Below are positions 26,076-35,099 of a DNA stretch of 64,000 nucleotides, in pieces. Origin of the DNA: Thermocrinis ruber (GTDB taxonomy: Bacteria; Aquificota; Aquificia; Aquificales; Aquificaceae); the NCBI RefSeq assembly GCF_000512735.1, contig NZ_CP007028.1, positions 868,001 through 932,000 on the forward strand, written 5' to 3'. The notes below the pieces were generated by a model that worked only from the letters and a program-made list of their open reading frames with translations, was not told the DNA's origin and searched no databases. Both the position numbers and the translations under genes were made by a program. Numbering within the stretch: position 1 is the first letter of the stretch; the number at the start of each line of letters is the position of its first letter.

Positions 26076-27230
26076 TTATGAATGAATATTCGTCAAGTTT
26101 TGTACCTCCACCCTTTCCATAAGAAGCTCTGCTATGTCTTTCCTTATCATCTCCTCAGGTGGAGTTTTACCTTCTCTAAGCATGTTTCTTATCTTGGTCA
26201 TGCTAACATATATCCTTTTGCTTTCGTCATGCCCACAACTTTTCTCAGAGGCCATGCATCCACACTCCTTGCAATAAAAAACAGCAGAGACTTTTATTAT
26301 CTCTATATCTATGGATGAAGGCAATCTATCAAATATCCTATGTGCATCATAAGGGTCGTAAAAGTCTCCTACACCTGCGTGATCCCTTCCCACTATAAAG
26401 TGTGTGCAACCAAAGTTCTTCCTTATTATGGCGTGAAATACCGCTTCTCTGGGTCCGGCGTATCTCATTGCTGTGGCAAGTCCTGAAAGCAATACCCTGT
26501 GTCTGGGATAGTAGTTGTTTATAAGATGTTCGTAAGCTACAAGGACCGTTTGTGGGTCAAAATCATCAGACTTCCTCCATCCTAATACTGGGTTTATAAA
26601 TAGCCCGTCCGCAACTTCAAGACCTATTCTTTGTAAATACTCATGTGCCCTGTGTGGTGCGTTTCTTGTCTGAAAACCAACCACAGTCTTCCATCCTCTG
26701 TATTCAAACACCTTTCTTGTCTCCTCCGGCTCCAAAAGCCATTCTCTAAAAGGAAAATTAGTTTTTTCCAAAAGCCACACTTCACCGCCTACAGCCCATT
26801 CACCCTTGGAGTAAAAGAGTCTTACTCCCGGATGCTCATCGCTCTCTGTTCCCCAAACTAACTTGGCTATTTTCTTCAGGTCTATCTTATACACCTCTTT
26901 TACATCCATCACCGCTTTAACCTGGCCTTTACCATCCTTTATAGCTATCCTTCCACCTATCTTTGGCTCCTCTCTAAGCTGAAGGAGTATAGGGATGGTC
27001 CATACAATTCCGTTCGGTAGAGTCATGTTGTGTGCTACGCTAAGGAGCTCTTCCTTAGTCATAAAACCCTTTAAGGGTGAAAAAGTCCCCACTGCTATGT
27101 TCTCAATGTCAAGGAGACTGTCTGTATCTACCTGAAGGCTCGGAAGCTTTTTTACATCTTCAATGATCTTTAGCTTTTCCCTTTCGGGAACTACTCTGTT
27201 AATTAACTCTCCACCGTGTGGTAGTATCAT
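26076..27230 (-). CDS. sat: Sulfate adenylyltransferase (ATP sulfurylase)
   Basis: Sat activates sulfate with ATP to APS. The 384-residue protein has the substrate motifs QTRNAPHRAHEYL and GRDHAGVGDFY. It also has the zinc-ribbon-like CKECGCMASEKSCGH and ISGT-like MTKIRNMLREG near the C-terminus. It is coupled to cobA by an ATGA overlap and belongs to the sulfate-assimilation operon reading from the sigma-54 promoter at 31672-31689. In Aquificales Sat can also run backwards in sulfur oxidation, but the operon context here is assimilation. Confidence 0.95.
   Translation of the reverse strand: MILPHGGELINRVVPEREKLKIIEDVKKLPSLQVDTDSLLDIENIAVGTFSPLKGFMTKEELLSVAHNMTLPNGIVWTIPILLQLREEPKIGGRIAIKDGKGQVKAVMDVKEVYKIDLKKIAKLVWGTESDEHPGVRLFYSKGEWAVGGEVWLLEKTNFPFREWLLEPEETRKVFEYRGWKTVVGFQTRNAPHRAHEYLQRIGLEVADGLFINPVLGWRKSDDFDPQTVLVAYEHLINNYYPRHRVLLSGLATAMRYAGPREAVFHAIIRKNFGCTHFIVGRDHAGVGDFYDPYDAHRIFDRLPSSIDIEIIKVSAVFYCKECGCMASEKSCGHDESKRIYVSMTKIRNMLREGKTPPEEMIRKDIAELLMERVEVQNLTNIHS
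26080..26091. promoter_or_regulatory. GAAT-N4-ATTC site upstream of the disulfide oxidoreductase
   Basis: GAATGAATATTC at 26080-26091 repeats the core of the hydrogenase 1 site, 19 bp before the oxidoreductase ATG. It falls at the end of sat, so it is most likely part of a promoter for the two-gene unit 24530-26061. Confidence 0.45.
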
Positions 27231-27973
27231 ACCAGAACCTCCTCAATAGTTTTTTTAAGTATCTCTCTAAGCTTTACCACCTTGCCCACCACCATAACCG
27301 CGGGCGGGCTAACTTCTGGAGGACTCTGGGAAACTTCCAAAAGATTGCTTATTACAGTCCTTTCTTCGTGGGTAGTTCCCCTCTCTATAAAGGCTACAGG
27401 CTCTTTTGGGTTCCTTCCTACCTCTATGAGCTTTTTGGCTATCTCCCGCCTGTTTTTTACTGCCATCAGGAAGACAAGGGTGTTTATACCTTTCAGACTT
27501 TCCCAATCTATGTCCGAGCGTTCTTTTCTTGGGTCCTCATGCCCTGTAATGACTGCGAAGGAGGAGGAGAGCCCTCTGAAGGTCAACGGTATGCCTGCAC
27601 AGGCTGGCACAGCTATGGCAGAGCTAACACCTGGCACTACTTCAAACTCCACAGAATGCTGTGCCAAAAAGAGGGCTTCCTCTCCACCTCTACCAAAGAC
27701 AAAGGGGTCTCCTCCTTTTAACCTTACCACTATATCCTTAGTGTGGGCATACCTGAGCAAGAGCTCGTTTATCTTTTCCTGCTCTACGGTATGCTTCCCA
27801 TCCTCTTTGCCTACATACACGAGCTCACAATCGGGCTTTGCAAGGGACAATATCTCTTGGTTTATGAGCCTATCATAAAGGATAACATCCGCAGATTTTA
27901 TGAGTTTGTAAGCCTTTAGGGTTAAAAGTTCCACATCTCCAGGTCCTGCACCTACTATGTACACTTTACCCAT
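27227..27973 (-). CDS. cobA: Uroporphyrinogen-III C-methyltransferase
   Basis: This makes precorrin-2, the first step to siroheme, which is the cofactor of the sulfite reductase in the same operon. The 248-residue protein has the SUMT signatures VGAGPGDVELLTLKAYKLI, the motif VYVGKEDG, RLKGGDPFVFGRGGEEAL, and VPGVSSAIAVPACAGIPLTFRG. It is coupled through ATGA overlaps to both neighbours. No separate precorrin-2 dehydrogenase/ferrochelatase is seen in the window. Confidence 0.95.
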   Translation of the reverse strand: MGKVYIVGAGPGDVELLTLKAYKLIKSADVILYDRLINQEILSLAKPDCELVYVGKEDGKHTVEQEKINELLLRYAHTKDIVVRLKGGDPFVFGRGGEEALFLAQHSVEFEVVPGVSSAIAVPACAGIPLTFRGLSSSFAVITGHEDPRKERSDIDWESLKGINTLVFLMAVKNRREIAKKLIEVGRNPKEPVAFIERGTTHEERTVISNLLEVSQSPPEVSPPAVMVVGKVVKLREILKKTIEEVLV

Positions 27974-28737
27974 CAGCTCAACCCCTTTTGTATAAGGTTT
28001 ATGGCAATTACAACAAGCAGTATTGATATAGCTACTTTTAGGGGTTTGGGGTTTAATGTTCTTGCTAAGTGGGTTCCAAGCAACACTCCGGCAAGACCAC
28101 CCAAGGACATGGGAATAAAGATCCCTGTGTCCGTATGACCCTGTAGGAAGTGTGAAGTACCACCTACAAGGGAGCAGGCCAGACCGAACGCTATATCCAC
28201 ACCAACCGCTTTTGCGGGGCTCAGTTTTGTAAAGTATAAGAGCAATACCATACCCAAAGCTCCAGCGCCGGCGGAGGTAAGACCCACTTCAACGCCTATC
28301 AAGAAACAAGCAACGGGCAAAAGATACTTATACTTGGTTAAGTCAAACCTCCGACCTTTCCAAACCATAAGGAGGTTTAAAAGAACAGAGAATAGTACGG
28401 TGATCCCAATAATCAAGAGAAGGATCTTTTTTAATCCTGAGGTGTCTAATCCTAAGAGTTCGTGGAACAGTTTAAGAAAAAGAGAACCCAAAAGTGTGCC
28501 AGGAACTCCTCCCGAAAGCATGAGAAGAAGGGTTTTATAGTCAATATTTTTATAAAGCGCATGGGTAAGCATTGCGGGAAACTTCACCGCCGTAGAAAAG
28601 GCAAGGGCAGAACCAACAGCCTTTGCAGGGTCTAAGCCAAGCAATATAAGAAGAGGTGCGGTAAGCGTTCCAGCACCGACACCAGTTAATCCTATGGCAA
28701 AGGCTATGAAAAAGCCAAGCGCGACATATTCAAACAT
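27973..28737 (-). CDS. TauE/SafE-family sulfite/anion permease
   Basis: This 254-residue membrane protein has about eight hydrophobic helices and the internally repeated family motif (GVGAGTLTAPLLILLGLDPAKAVGSAL; TSAGAGALGMVLLLYFTKLSPAKAVGVD). TauE/SafE proteins move sulfite, sulfate, sulfoacetate or similar anions. Its place between cobA and the sulfite reductase fusion suggests sulfate import or relief of excess sulfite. It overlaps both neighbours. Confidence 0.82.
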   Translation of the reverse strand: MFEYVALGFFIAFAIGLTGVGAGTLTAPLLILLGLDPAKAVGSALAFSTAVKFPAMLTHALYKNIDYKTLLLMLSGGVPGTLLGSLFLKLFHELLGLDTSGLKKILLLIIGITVLFSVLLNLLMVWKGRRFDLTKYKYLLPVACFLIGVEVGLTSAGAGALGMVLLLYFTKLSPAKAVGVDIAFGLACSLVGGTSHFLQGHTDTGIFIPMSLGGLAGVLLGTHLARTLNPKPLKVAISILLVVIAINLIQKGLS

Positions 28738-29023
28738 GATACCCTCCTCCCGGCTTCACAGGCAACGAAAAGCCCAGCCTGTGGGAAAGTTCCTTTACCT
28801 CTTTCATCAGTTCTTTCATACCCTCCGAATGCACTCTGGAATTTTCCTCCTTTGGGAGAGACAGAAAGTATGGACACTCCTCCATTACCGCGACCCAAAG
28901 GTATGCTTCAAATTCCTTAAACATAGCTTGTTTTCCATTGAATTTTCCCTCTTTCCAACCCCTTAATGTCAATTCTTTTATTAAGCTTTTTTCATCCACT
29001 CTTTCAAAGACTCTTATGGCCAT
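28730..29023 (-). CDS. Small unknown protein of the sulfate-assimilation operon
   Basis: This 97-residue protein contains an aromatic-rich centre (EFEAYLWVAVMEECPYFLSLP) and a charged amphipathic helix. I do not recognise it. It overlaps the reductase fusion by 20 bp upstream and the permease by 8 bp downstream, so it is surely co-translated. A Cys-Pro in ECPYF is its only cysteine. Possible roles are a reductase accessory or a regulator. Confidence 0.6.
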   Translation of the reverse strand: MAIRVFERVDEKSLIKELTLRGWKEGKFNGKQAMFKEFEAYLWVAVMEECPYFLSLPKEENSRVHSEGMKELMKEVKELSHRLGFSLPVKPGGGYHV

Positions 29024-31646
29024 CCTTGTCCTCCTTTATCAGTTTGTCAGCTATCTTTTCAAAGCCTCCCGTCTCTATACTGCAGTGCATACCGCATTCT
29101 TTTGGAGCGTCCTTTTCCCACCACCACCTACCAGCCCTTGGGTCCTCATAAGGTGCCACTGGCCTTGTGCAAGGTTCGCACCCTATGCTTCTGTATCCCA
29201 TCTCGTAAAGCTTGTTATAAGGTAGGTTGTTTTTCTTTATATACTCCCATACCTGCCTTTCGCTCCAGTCCGCAAGGGGATTAATCTTTACTATCTGTCC
29301 GTGGTCATGGTCTACCTCTATTTTCATAATATTCTGCCTGCTAGCCCATTGTTCCCTCCTAAGCCCTGTGAACCAAGCGTCTACCTGAGAAAGAGCCCTC
29401 AATAAGGGTCTTACCTTTCTTATATGACAGCACAAGTGTCTAAGTTCAACGGATTTGTAGAAGCAGTTGATACCGTGTCTTTTGACCAGCTCTTCCACTT
29501 CCTGTGCTGAAGGAAAGTAAATTTCCACTTTTATGTTATACCTCTCTTCTATCTCCTGAATAAGTCTGTATGTCTCTTCGTGTAATCTTCCTGTATCCAC
29601 CGTAAAAACCCTAACCTCTGGATTTATCCTCCAAGCCATGTCCAAAAGCACCATGTCCTCCGCCTGACCACTGAAGGCTATGTAAAGCTTGGGATGGAAG
29701 TTTTCTATAGCCCATGAGATTAGTTCCTGTGGGGGCTTATCCTCAAACTCTATAGCAAGCTCGTGCAATTCAAGTTCATCAAAAGTGGGTGAGCCTCCAG
29801 CGAGAGCGGGATATAGCATGATATGATCACCCTCCTTTAGCTCTGTATCAAGTCCCTTCAGATAAGAGATATCTTCCTCGTTAAGGAATACCTTCACAAA
29901 GGGTTTTAGATGCCCTTGATCATCAAAGAGCTTCCCTCTAAAGCCTTCAAACTCCTTCTCAAGAAATTCAAGGGCGGAACGGACAGTTTGAGCGCTCACT
30001 TCAATTTCAGCAAGCCCTCCAGAGAAGCGGGTTAATGGACCAAATATGGTTATCTTAACAAGCTTCCTATCCTCAACAGCTTTGGCAGACATTATACTGA
30101 TGAGCTCTTCATCACTTTTGGAGTTTACAAAAGAGTGAAAATCTTCAAACCCCGAGTTTCTAAAGGCAAGGATAAGGTTTTTCAAGTAGCCTTTTAACTT
30201 TTCAAGGGGAACTTTTTTGACAATGATTTTTCCTACCTTTGCATGCTTTCCGTACCCTCCTCTAAGGACTAGGTTGTAAGTGGTCTCTACAGAACCGTCT
30301 GGGTGTCTAAGGTATGTTGCTTGCAAACCTATATCGTTTAGCCAATGGTGGGCACAGGCATGGGGACACCCATCAACGCCTATGGCTATGCCTTCTATCT
30401 TTCCCAGCTCCTTCTCAAGATATTCAAGAAGTTCTAAAAGTGTCTCCTTAGAAGGACCTACCGAGTAGTTGCAGAAAGGATCACTGGTGCAAGCAACCGA
30501 TATGGCTCTGGCTTCGCTCACATCAAGATTAAAGCCGAGTCTTTTTATTTCCTCCTTTACCGTCTCAATCTTATCCTCTGGAATGTCTGTTAGCACCAAG
30601 TTCTGTCTTTGGGTGATCCTGAGGGAAAGGTTAAACTTTTCCATGAGCTCAGAGATCTTTAAGAGCTGGCTTCCCTTTATCCTTCCAGCGGGGATAGGTA
30701 TTCCCAAGTAGTAATAACCTTTCTGTTTTTGTTCTCCTAAACCTGTGTGGAAGTATCTTTTTATAGGTATTGGCTCTTGTTCAAGGGCTGCTGGCACAAA
30801 GCTGAGCCTCTCTAAAAGCATCTCCTTTATCCTTTCAACGCCCAACCTATCCACCATGTATTTGAACCTTGCCTTCACAAAGGATTTTCTGTTTTCTGGG
30901 TCATTCTTCCATATATCTACTATCGCCTTAGCTACTTCAAGCACTTTATCCCTTTCCACAAAGATACCAAGCTTTCGCGCTATTCTTGGTGTAGAGGATA
31001 GACCACCTCCTACCCATACCGCAAAGCCTTCGGTGCCCTCCAAAGTTGTTCCTACAAAGGCAAGGTCGTGCATTTCTGGCATGTTGCAATGGTAAGGACA
31101 TGCGGAGATCGTGATTTTAAACTTTCTTGGTAAGTTGAAATACTCTCTATTTTCTGGGTTATGGAAAAATCCTTCAAGCTCGCGGATGTTATCCATCACA
31201 TCAAAAAGTTCATACTTTTCCACGCCACAGAGTGGGCATGTGGTAATATTCCTAACGGTATCACCGCAAGCTCCTACTGGAAAGAGTTCCACACTTTTCA
31301 GTCTATCAAAAACCTCCGGAAGGTCATCTAACCTTACATAGTGAAGCTGTATATCTTGCCTTAAGGTTAGCTCTGCGTAGTCGTTGAACCTATAGGCTAA
31401 ATCTCCAAGAACCTCTACATGCCTCGCGGATAGAATACCGCCCGGCACCTTAACCCTAAGGAGAAAGTATCCTACTCTTGGCTTGTCATGGTAAAGTCCA
31501 TACCACTGTAGCCTTACAAGGTCCTCCTCGGGCGTCTCTTCGTATCCCTTCTTTATGATCTCAGAAAGTTCAGAGAGAATGTCCAAAGGATGTTTCTCTG
31601 CCTTTAGCCTCTCTCTGGGGTTTATCTCCAAAATTTCTTTCTCCAT
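29004..31646 (-). CDS. Sulfite reductase - MoaD/ThiS-like - APS/PAPS reductase fusion
   Basis: One 880-residue chain carries three domains. Residues 1 to about 520 are a ferredoxin-type siroheme sulfite reductase, with cluster ligands Cys386, Cys392, Cys427 and Cys431 (ACTSDPFC and GCPHAC). Residues about 528-618 are a ubiquitin-fold sulfur-carrier-like domain whose end, MLYPALAGG, has the Gly-Gly (617-618) of MoaD/ThiS/CysO, here followed by SPTFDE. Residues about 640-857 are a CysH reductase with VDTGRLHEETY, RREQW and the paired cysteines 739-740 plus 823/826 of the [4Fe-4S] APS-reductase type. It is the first gene after a sigma-54 promoter; AAGGAGGTTG precedes the ATG. Confidence 0.93.
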   Translation of the reverse strand: MEKEILEINPRERLKAEKHPLDILSELSEIIKKGYEETPEEDLVRLQWYGLYHDKPRVGYFLLRVKVPGGILSARHVEVLGDLAYRFNDYAELTLRQDIQLHYVRLDDLPEVFDRLKSVELFPVGACGDTVRNITTCPLCGVEKYELFDVMDNIRELEGFFHNPENREYFNLPRKFKITISACPYHCNMPEMHDLAFVGTTLEGTEGFAVWVGGGLSSTPRIARKLGIFVERDKVLEVAKAIVDIWKNDPENRKSFVKARFKYMVDRLGVERIKEMLLERLSFVPAALEQEPIPIKRYFHTGLGEQKQKGYYYLGIPIPAGRIKGSQLLKISELMEKFNLSLRITQRQNLVLTDIPEDKIETVKEEIKRLGFNLDVSEARAISVACTSDPFCNYSVGPSKETLLELLEYLEKELGKIEGIAIGVDGCPHACAHHWLNDIGLQATYLRHPDGSVETTYNLVLRGGYGKHAKVGKIIVKKVPLEKLKGYLKNLILAFRNSGFEDFHSFVNSKSDEELISIMSAKAVEDRKLVKITIFGPLTRFSGGLAEIEVSAQTVRSALEFLEKEFEGFRGKLFDDQGHLKPFVKVFLNEEDISYLKGLDTELKEGDHIMLYPALAGGSPTFDELELHELAIEFEDKPPQELISWAIENFHPKLYIAFSGQAEDMVLLDMAWRINPEVRVFTVDTGRLHEETYRLIQEIEERYNIKVEIYFPSAQEVEELVKRHGINCFYKSVELRHLCCHIRKVRPLLRALSQVDAWFTGLRREQWASRQNIMKIEVDHDHGQIVKINPLADWSERQVWEYIKKNNLPYNKLYEMGYRSIGCEPCTRPVAPYEDPRAGRWWWEKDAPKECGMHCSIETGGFEKIADKLIKEDKDGHKSL

Positions 31647-31671
31647 GCTTCAACCTCCTTGAATGAATATG

Positions 31672-31689
31672 TTGCAAATTTCGTGCCAA
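31672..31689 (-). promoter_or_regulatory. Sigma-54 (RpoN) promoter for the sulfate-assimilation operon
   Basis: On the minus strand the sequence TTGGCACGAAATTTGCAA fits the -24/-12 consensus TGGCAC-N5-TTGCA with the invariant GG and GC ten bases apart. Transcription would start about 12 nt further on, roughly 15-20 nt before the ATG at 31646. The sigma-54 activator gene starts 100 bp away on the other strand. Confidence 0.85.
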
Positions 31690-31789
31690 AAAGCTGAGGT
31701 TGGGAAGACCGCAGAATGCGTAAGAGGTGGTGTATAACATATGAGCAATATCATGTATATTGTATAAGCAGGTTGTATATTTTATAAAC

Positions 31790-33148
31790 ATGGAAAAACT
31801 CCTCTACACTAAGGACCCAAGCTTGAGAGTTGAAGGTTTTCAGAAGGTTGAAGAGCTTCCAGAGGAATTGGAAAAGGCTGTTGTGCTTGTGGATATAGAC
31901 ACGGTGGGCGTTTCAAGTCTCCCAGACCTGAAGGAGGGGGGAAACATACCGGTGGCGATTACCTCTAAAAGTATTCCGGGCTACACAATAAAGCTTGTAA
32001 GCCTCGGGTTTTATGATGTTCTGCGAAAACCCATAGATGAGGAAAGGTTAAGGAGGATACTTCAAAGGTTGGACGGTTCCCAGAAAGTCCAAAGGATCAT
32101 ATACATCCACAGACAAGAAGAGGAAATCTCCGGGGAGCTGTGCAAAGAACTCTGTTCCATAGTGGGAAATCCTGAAGGTAAAATGAGGGAAGTGCTTTTA
32201 AGGGTAGGTAAAGCCGCTTCCCTTGATGTTCCCGTTCTTTTTGTCGGAGAAACAGGCGTCGGGAAGGAGGTTTTTGCGAAGGCGTTATGGAAGACATCCA
32301 GAAGATGGAACGGACCTTTTGTTGCGATAAACTGTTCTGCAGTGCCCTCGGAACTGCTTGAGGCGGAACTTTTTGGATACGAAAAGGGTGCCTTTACGGG
32401 AGCAATATCAAGCAAGGAAGGGCTTATAGAGTCTGCCAAGGGGGGCGTTCTCTTTTTAGACGAGATAGGGGACTTACCTTTACACTTACAGCCTAAACTT
32501 TTAAGGGTGTTGCAAGAAAAAAAAGTAAGGAGGCTTGGGAGCACTAAAGAAATACACTGTGATTTTAGATTGATAAGTGCCACCAACAAGGATCTTAAAA
32601 GGCTAGTAAAAGAGGGTAAATTCAGAGAAGACCTTTACTATAGGATAAGCACTGTAGAGATCTACATACCACCCCTTAGAGAGAGAAAGGATGATATACC
32701 CTTGCTGGTTGATTGTATATTGCAGAATATCTCGCGGGAGACAGGTAAAAGAATAGTAGGCTACACGGAGGGATTCTTAAAGAAAGTTTTATCTTACAAC
32801 TGGCCGGGCAATGTGAGGGAGCTTGAAAATGCGCTTACAAGGGCTGTAAGCTCTTGCTCTGGGGTTGTTCTCCAAGAAGAAGACCTTGATATTGTAACCC
32901 AAGATTACGAAGATTACAGTCTTGAAAGCCTTGAGGATGCGCTAAGAAGAGAAGTTAGAAGGTTAATAGAAGGCGGAGAAAGAAACATATATTACACTCT
33001 TATGGATAGGCTTTCCAAAGCCATTGTGCGGGAAGCCTTTTCTCTTTTAAAGGGAAACTACTCAAAGACAGCAAGGACGCTTGGTATCAATAGGCTAACC
33101 CTCAAAAAGATGTTGCAGGAAGGCGCTCGATGTGTTCCAAGAGTATAA
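31790..33148 (+). CDS. Sigma-54-dependent transcriptional activator
   Basis: This is a bacterial enhancer-binding protein of 452 residues. The N-terminal part (about 1-110) looks like a degenerate receiver domain: VVLVDIDTVG and the late Lys of RKPIDEE are present, but the acidic pocket is poor. The AAA+ core has VGETGVGKEVFAK, the sigma-54-contacting GAFTGA, LFLDEIGDLPLHLQPKLLRVLQ and NWPGNVRELENAL. The C-terminus is a Fis-type helix-turn-helix (GNYSKTARTLGINRLTLKKML). The start is ATG 31790. It is divergent from the RpoN-driven sulfate operon, so regulation of that operon (perhaps by sulfur status) is the obvious inference. Confidence 0.92.
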   Translation: MEKLLYTKDPSLRVEGFQKVEELPEELEKAVVLVDIDTVGVSSLPDLKEGGNIPVAITSKSIPGYTIKLVSLGFYDVLRKPIDEERLRRILQRLDGSQKVQRIIYIHRQEEEISGELCKELCSIVGNPEGKMREVLLRVGKAASLDVPVLFVGETGVGKEVFAKALWKTSRRWNGPFVAINCSAVPSELLEAELFGYEKGAFTGAISSKEGLIESAKGGVLFLDEIGDLPLHLQPKLLRVLQEKKVRRLGSTKEIHCDFRLISATNKDLKRLVKEGKFREDLYYRISTVEIYIPPLRERKDDIPLLVDCILQNISRETGKRIVGYTEGFLKKVLSYNWPGNVRELENALTRAVSSCSGVVLQEEDLDIVTQDYEDYSLESLEDALRREVRRLIEGGERNIYYTLMDRLSKAIVREAFSLLKGNYSKTARTLGINRLTLKKMLQEGARCVPRV

Positions 33149-33701
33149 GGTTCTTTTTAGCTCGTTCTTTACTTTTTTGGTCAAAGCCTCCTTTTATAAA
33201 GCTTTCTGACATGAGTCTTAGCTTGTCCCTTTTTTCTTCCATATGAATGAGCTTATTCTCTCCCCACACTTCTTCTCTTGCAAAATCAAGTATTACTTGA
33301 CCACTATTCATGATCCATCTTCGTGTAGGTTGTGGATACTGCCATGCAGTCCTTATATAAAAAGGTACATCATCCGCTCTGCCGTGAGGTTCCCATACTT
33401 TGTTGACAGTAAGCTTTTCTATCCTAATACTTTCAAAAAACAGCTGAAGTAAGTAGAGGTCATGCCAAGCAAGGTCCCACAAGGGAGATATGTAGCCTTT
33501 TTCCTTTCCTAACCTTTCTATCTGTATGCTCTCTACCTTTTGTGGAAAAAATTTCAAGCACGAAGAGAATGTTTCTATCTCAGAGAAGATGTCAACTTTT
33601 GGCATCCATAGACTGGGGTGGTTGATGGTTAGGACCTGAAGCAGTTCTGATACGCTTAGAAATATGGAGGCGATATAAGTAATAGAAGAAATACTAAGCA
33701 A
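33102..33701 (-). CDS. Protein of unknown function
   Basis: This protein of up to 199 residues has a convincing coding appearance toward its C-terminus (HGRADDVPFYIRTAWQYPQPTRRWIMNSGQVILDFAREE). It converges with the sigma-54 activator with a 47-bp overlap. The start is uncertain: TTG at 33701 or ATG at 33605. I recognise no family, catalytic motif or membrane segment. Confidence 0.5.
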   Translation of the reverse strand: MLSISSITYIASIFLSVSELLQVLTINHPSLWMPKVDIFSEIETFSSCLKFFPQKVESIQIERLGKEKGYISPLWDLAWHDLYLLQLFFESIRIEKLTVNKVWEPHGRADDVPFYIRTAWQYPQPTRRWIMNSGQVILDFAREEVWGENKLIHMEEKRDKLRLMSESFIKGGFDQKSKERAKKNLILLEHIERLPATSF

Positions 33702-34085
33702 AGTTTTTAAGTGGCACAGGTTTCCTGTAAGCCTAAAATCAGAAGCTGTGCTCTTCTACTTTAAGGGACTTTCTCTAAGAACAATAAGGGAGTTCCTACT
33801 TCACGGGGATTATAAAGTAAGCATAGAGAAGCCCTCAGAGAATGGTTCCATGCGGTAGGAAAAGCTCTTCAGGCAAATATACACAACCGCTGTTTGGGTC
33901 TATGTGGATAAGACAAAGATAAAAGCAAGGGATAGGACTTACTACCTGTGGCTTGCGGTAGACGAGAGAGGTTTGCCTGTGTCTGTGCATCTTTCAAGAA
34001 GAAGGGACTCTTAGACCGCTAAATTGGTTCTTTACAAAACAAAGGCAAAGGGATGCACCACTAACAAAGGACCTTATCCCGCTAA
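33700..34085 (+). pseudogene. Degenerate IS6-type DDE transposase remnant
   Basis: Translation with breaks gives KWHRFPVSLKSEAVLFYFKG, LSLRTIREFLLHGDYKVSIE, then VWVYVDKTKIKARDRTYYLW and LAVDERGLPVSVHLSRRRDS followed by stops. This resembles the N-terminus and first Asp block (VDxT/K) of IS6-like transposases. The frame is broken by stops and the rest of the catalytic domain is missing. It ends just before the Argonaute start, so an earlier insertion event shaped this boundary. Confidence 0.6.
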
Positions 34086-35099
34086 AATAAACAGTTATGA
34101 CAAAGGGGGAATTAATTTCAAATTTGTTTGGTTTAACCCAGAACGAGCCTTTGCAGGTGTGGACCTATAGACTTAAGGAGAAAGAAACTGCATCTAATAA
34201 GCATATAAGGTTTCTCTTAAATAGTGCGTGCTGGCGTTTGCTTTATACGTATAAAGAGTATGAAAAACCCTTTTTCTACGACAGGGAAACAATAATATCT
34301 TTAGTGGATATAGGTGATAGTTTTGAGGATGATTACTACGTTTTAGAAAAGGAATCCTCTAATCCTGAGTACTTTTTTAGTAGTCCACAGGCGTGGAGTA
34401 CATTCATAAACAGTTTTGCAAACCTGTTAATGATTTATAAGAAGGATACGGTGCGTATATCCAAGGGAATAGCAAGAAAGTATATTTTGGGTACAGAGTT
34501 CATAGACCAGCGTGCTTACCTAAGGATAGACTTCAAGTATATGCTATTCTTTCCAGAAACCTTATACAGGCAGTTGGAACGAGGTGAACAACCAGAAATC
34601 GGTGGGAAATACTACACACCTAGTAGAAGCGTAGCAACATTAAAGGAGTACAGAAAGGTAAGTGTGGAGGAATATGAAAAACTGATGAAGGAAATGCTAC
34701 CAAGATCTAGTGAAATAACAAAGGATAGATGGGAAAAGGGACTGGAGAAGGCTAAACAGCGTGGATATGGATATATAGCCATAGTTGTGTTTGATGAAGT
34801 TGATGAAGATGATGGAAGGGAATATACGTATCCCGCCAACGCTTTAGTAAAGGTGCGGTATATAGAAGACTTAGACAGAGAAGAGTTGCAACGAATAAGA
34901 CCTAAATCCAAGGAACGATGGGAACTTATTGAGAGGTTTAGGGATAGGGTGGCGTCTCTGTTGAGAGAGCATTCAATAGGCCTTGATGAGGAGCCTTACA
35001 CAAAAATAGAGTATATTGCACCAAGTTTTGAAGTCGTAGATGGTGGTGGTGGCTAACAGTTGCCATTTTCCGTTCAAAAGTGTAAAATCTTAGCATAGC

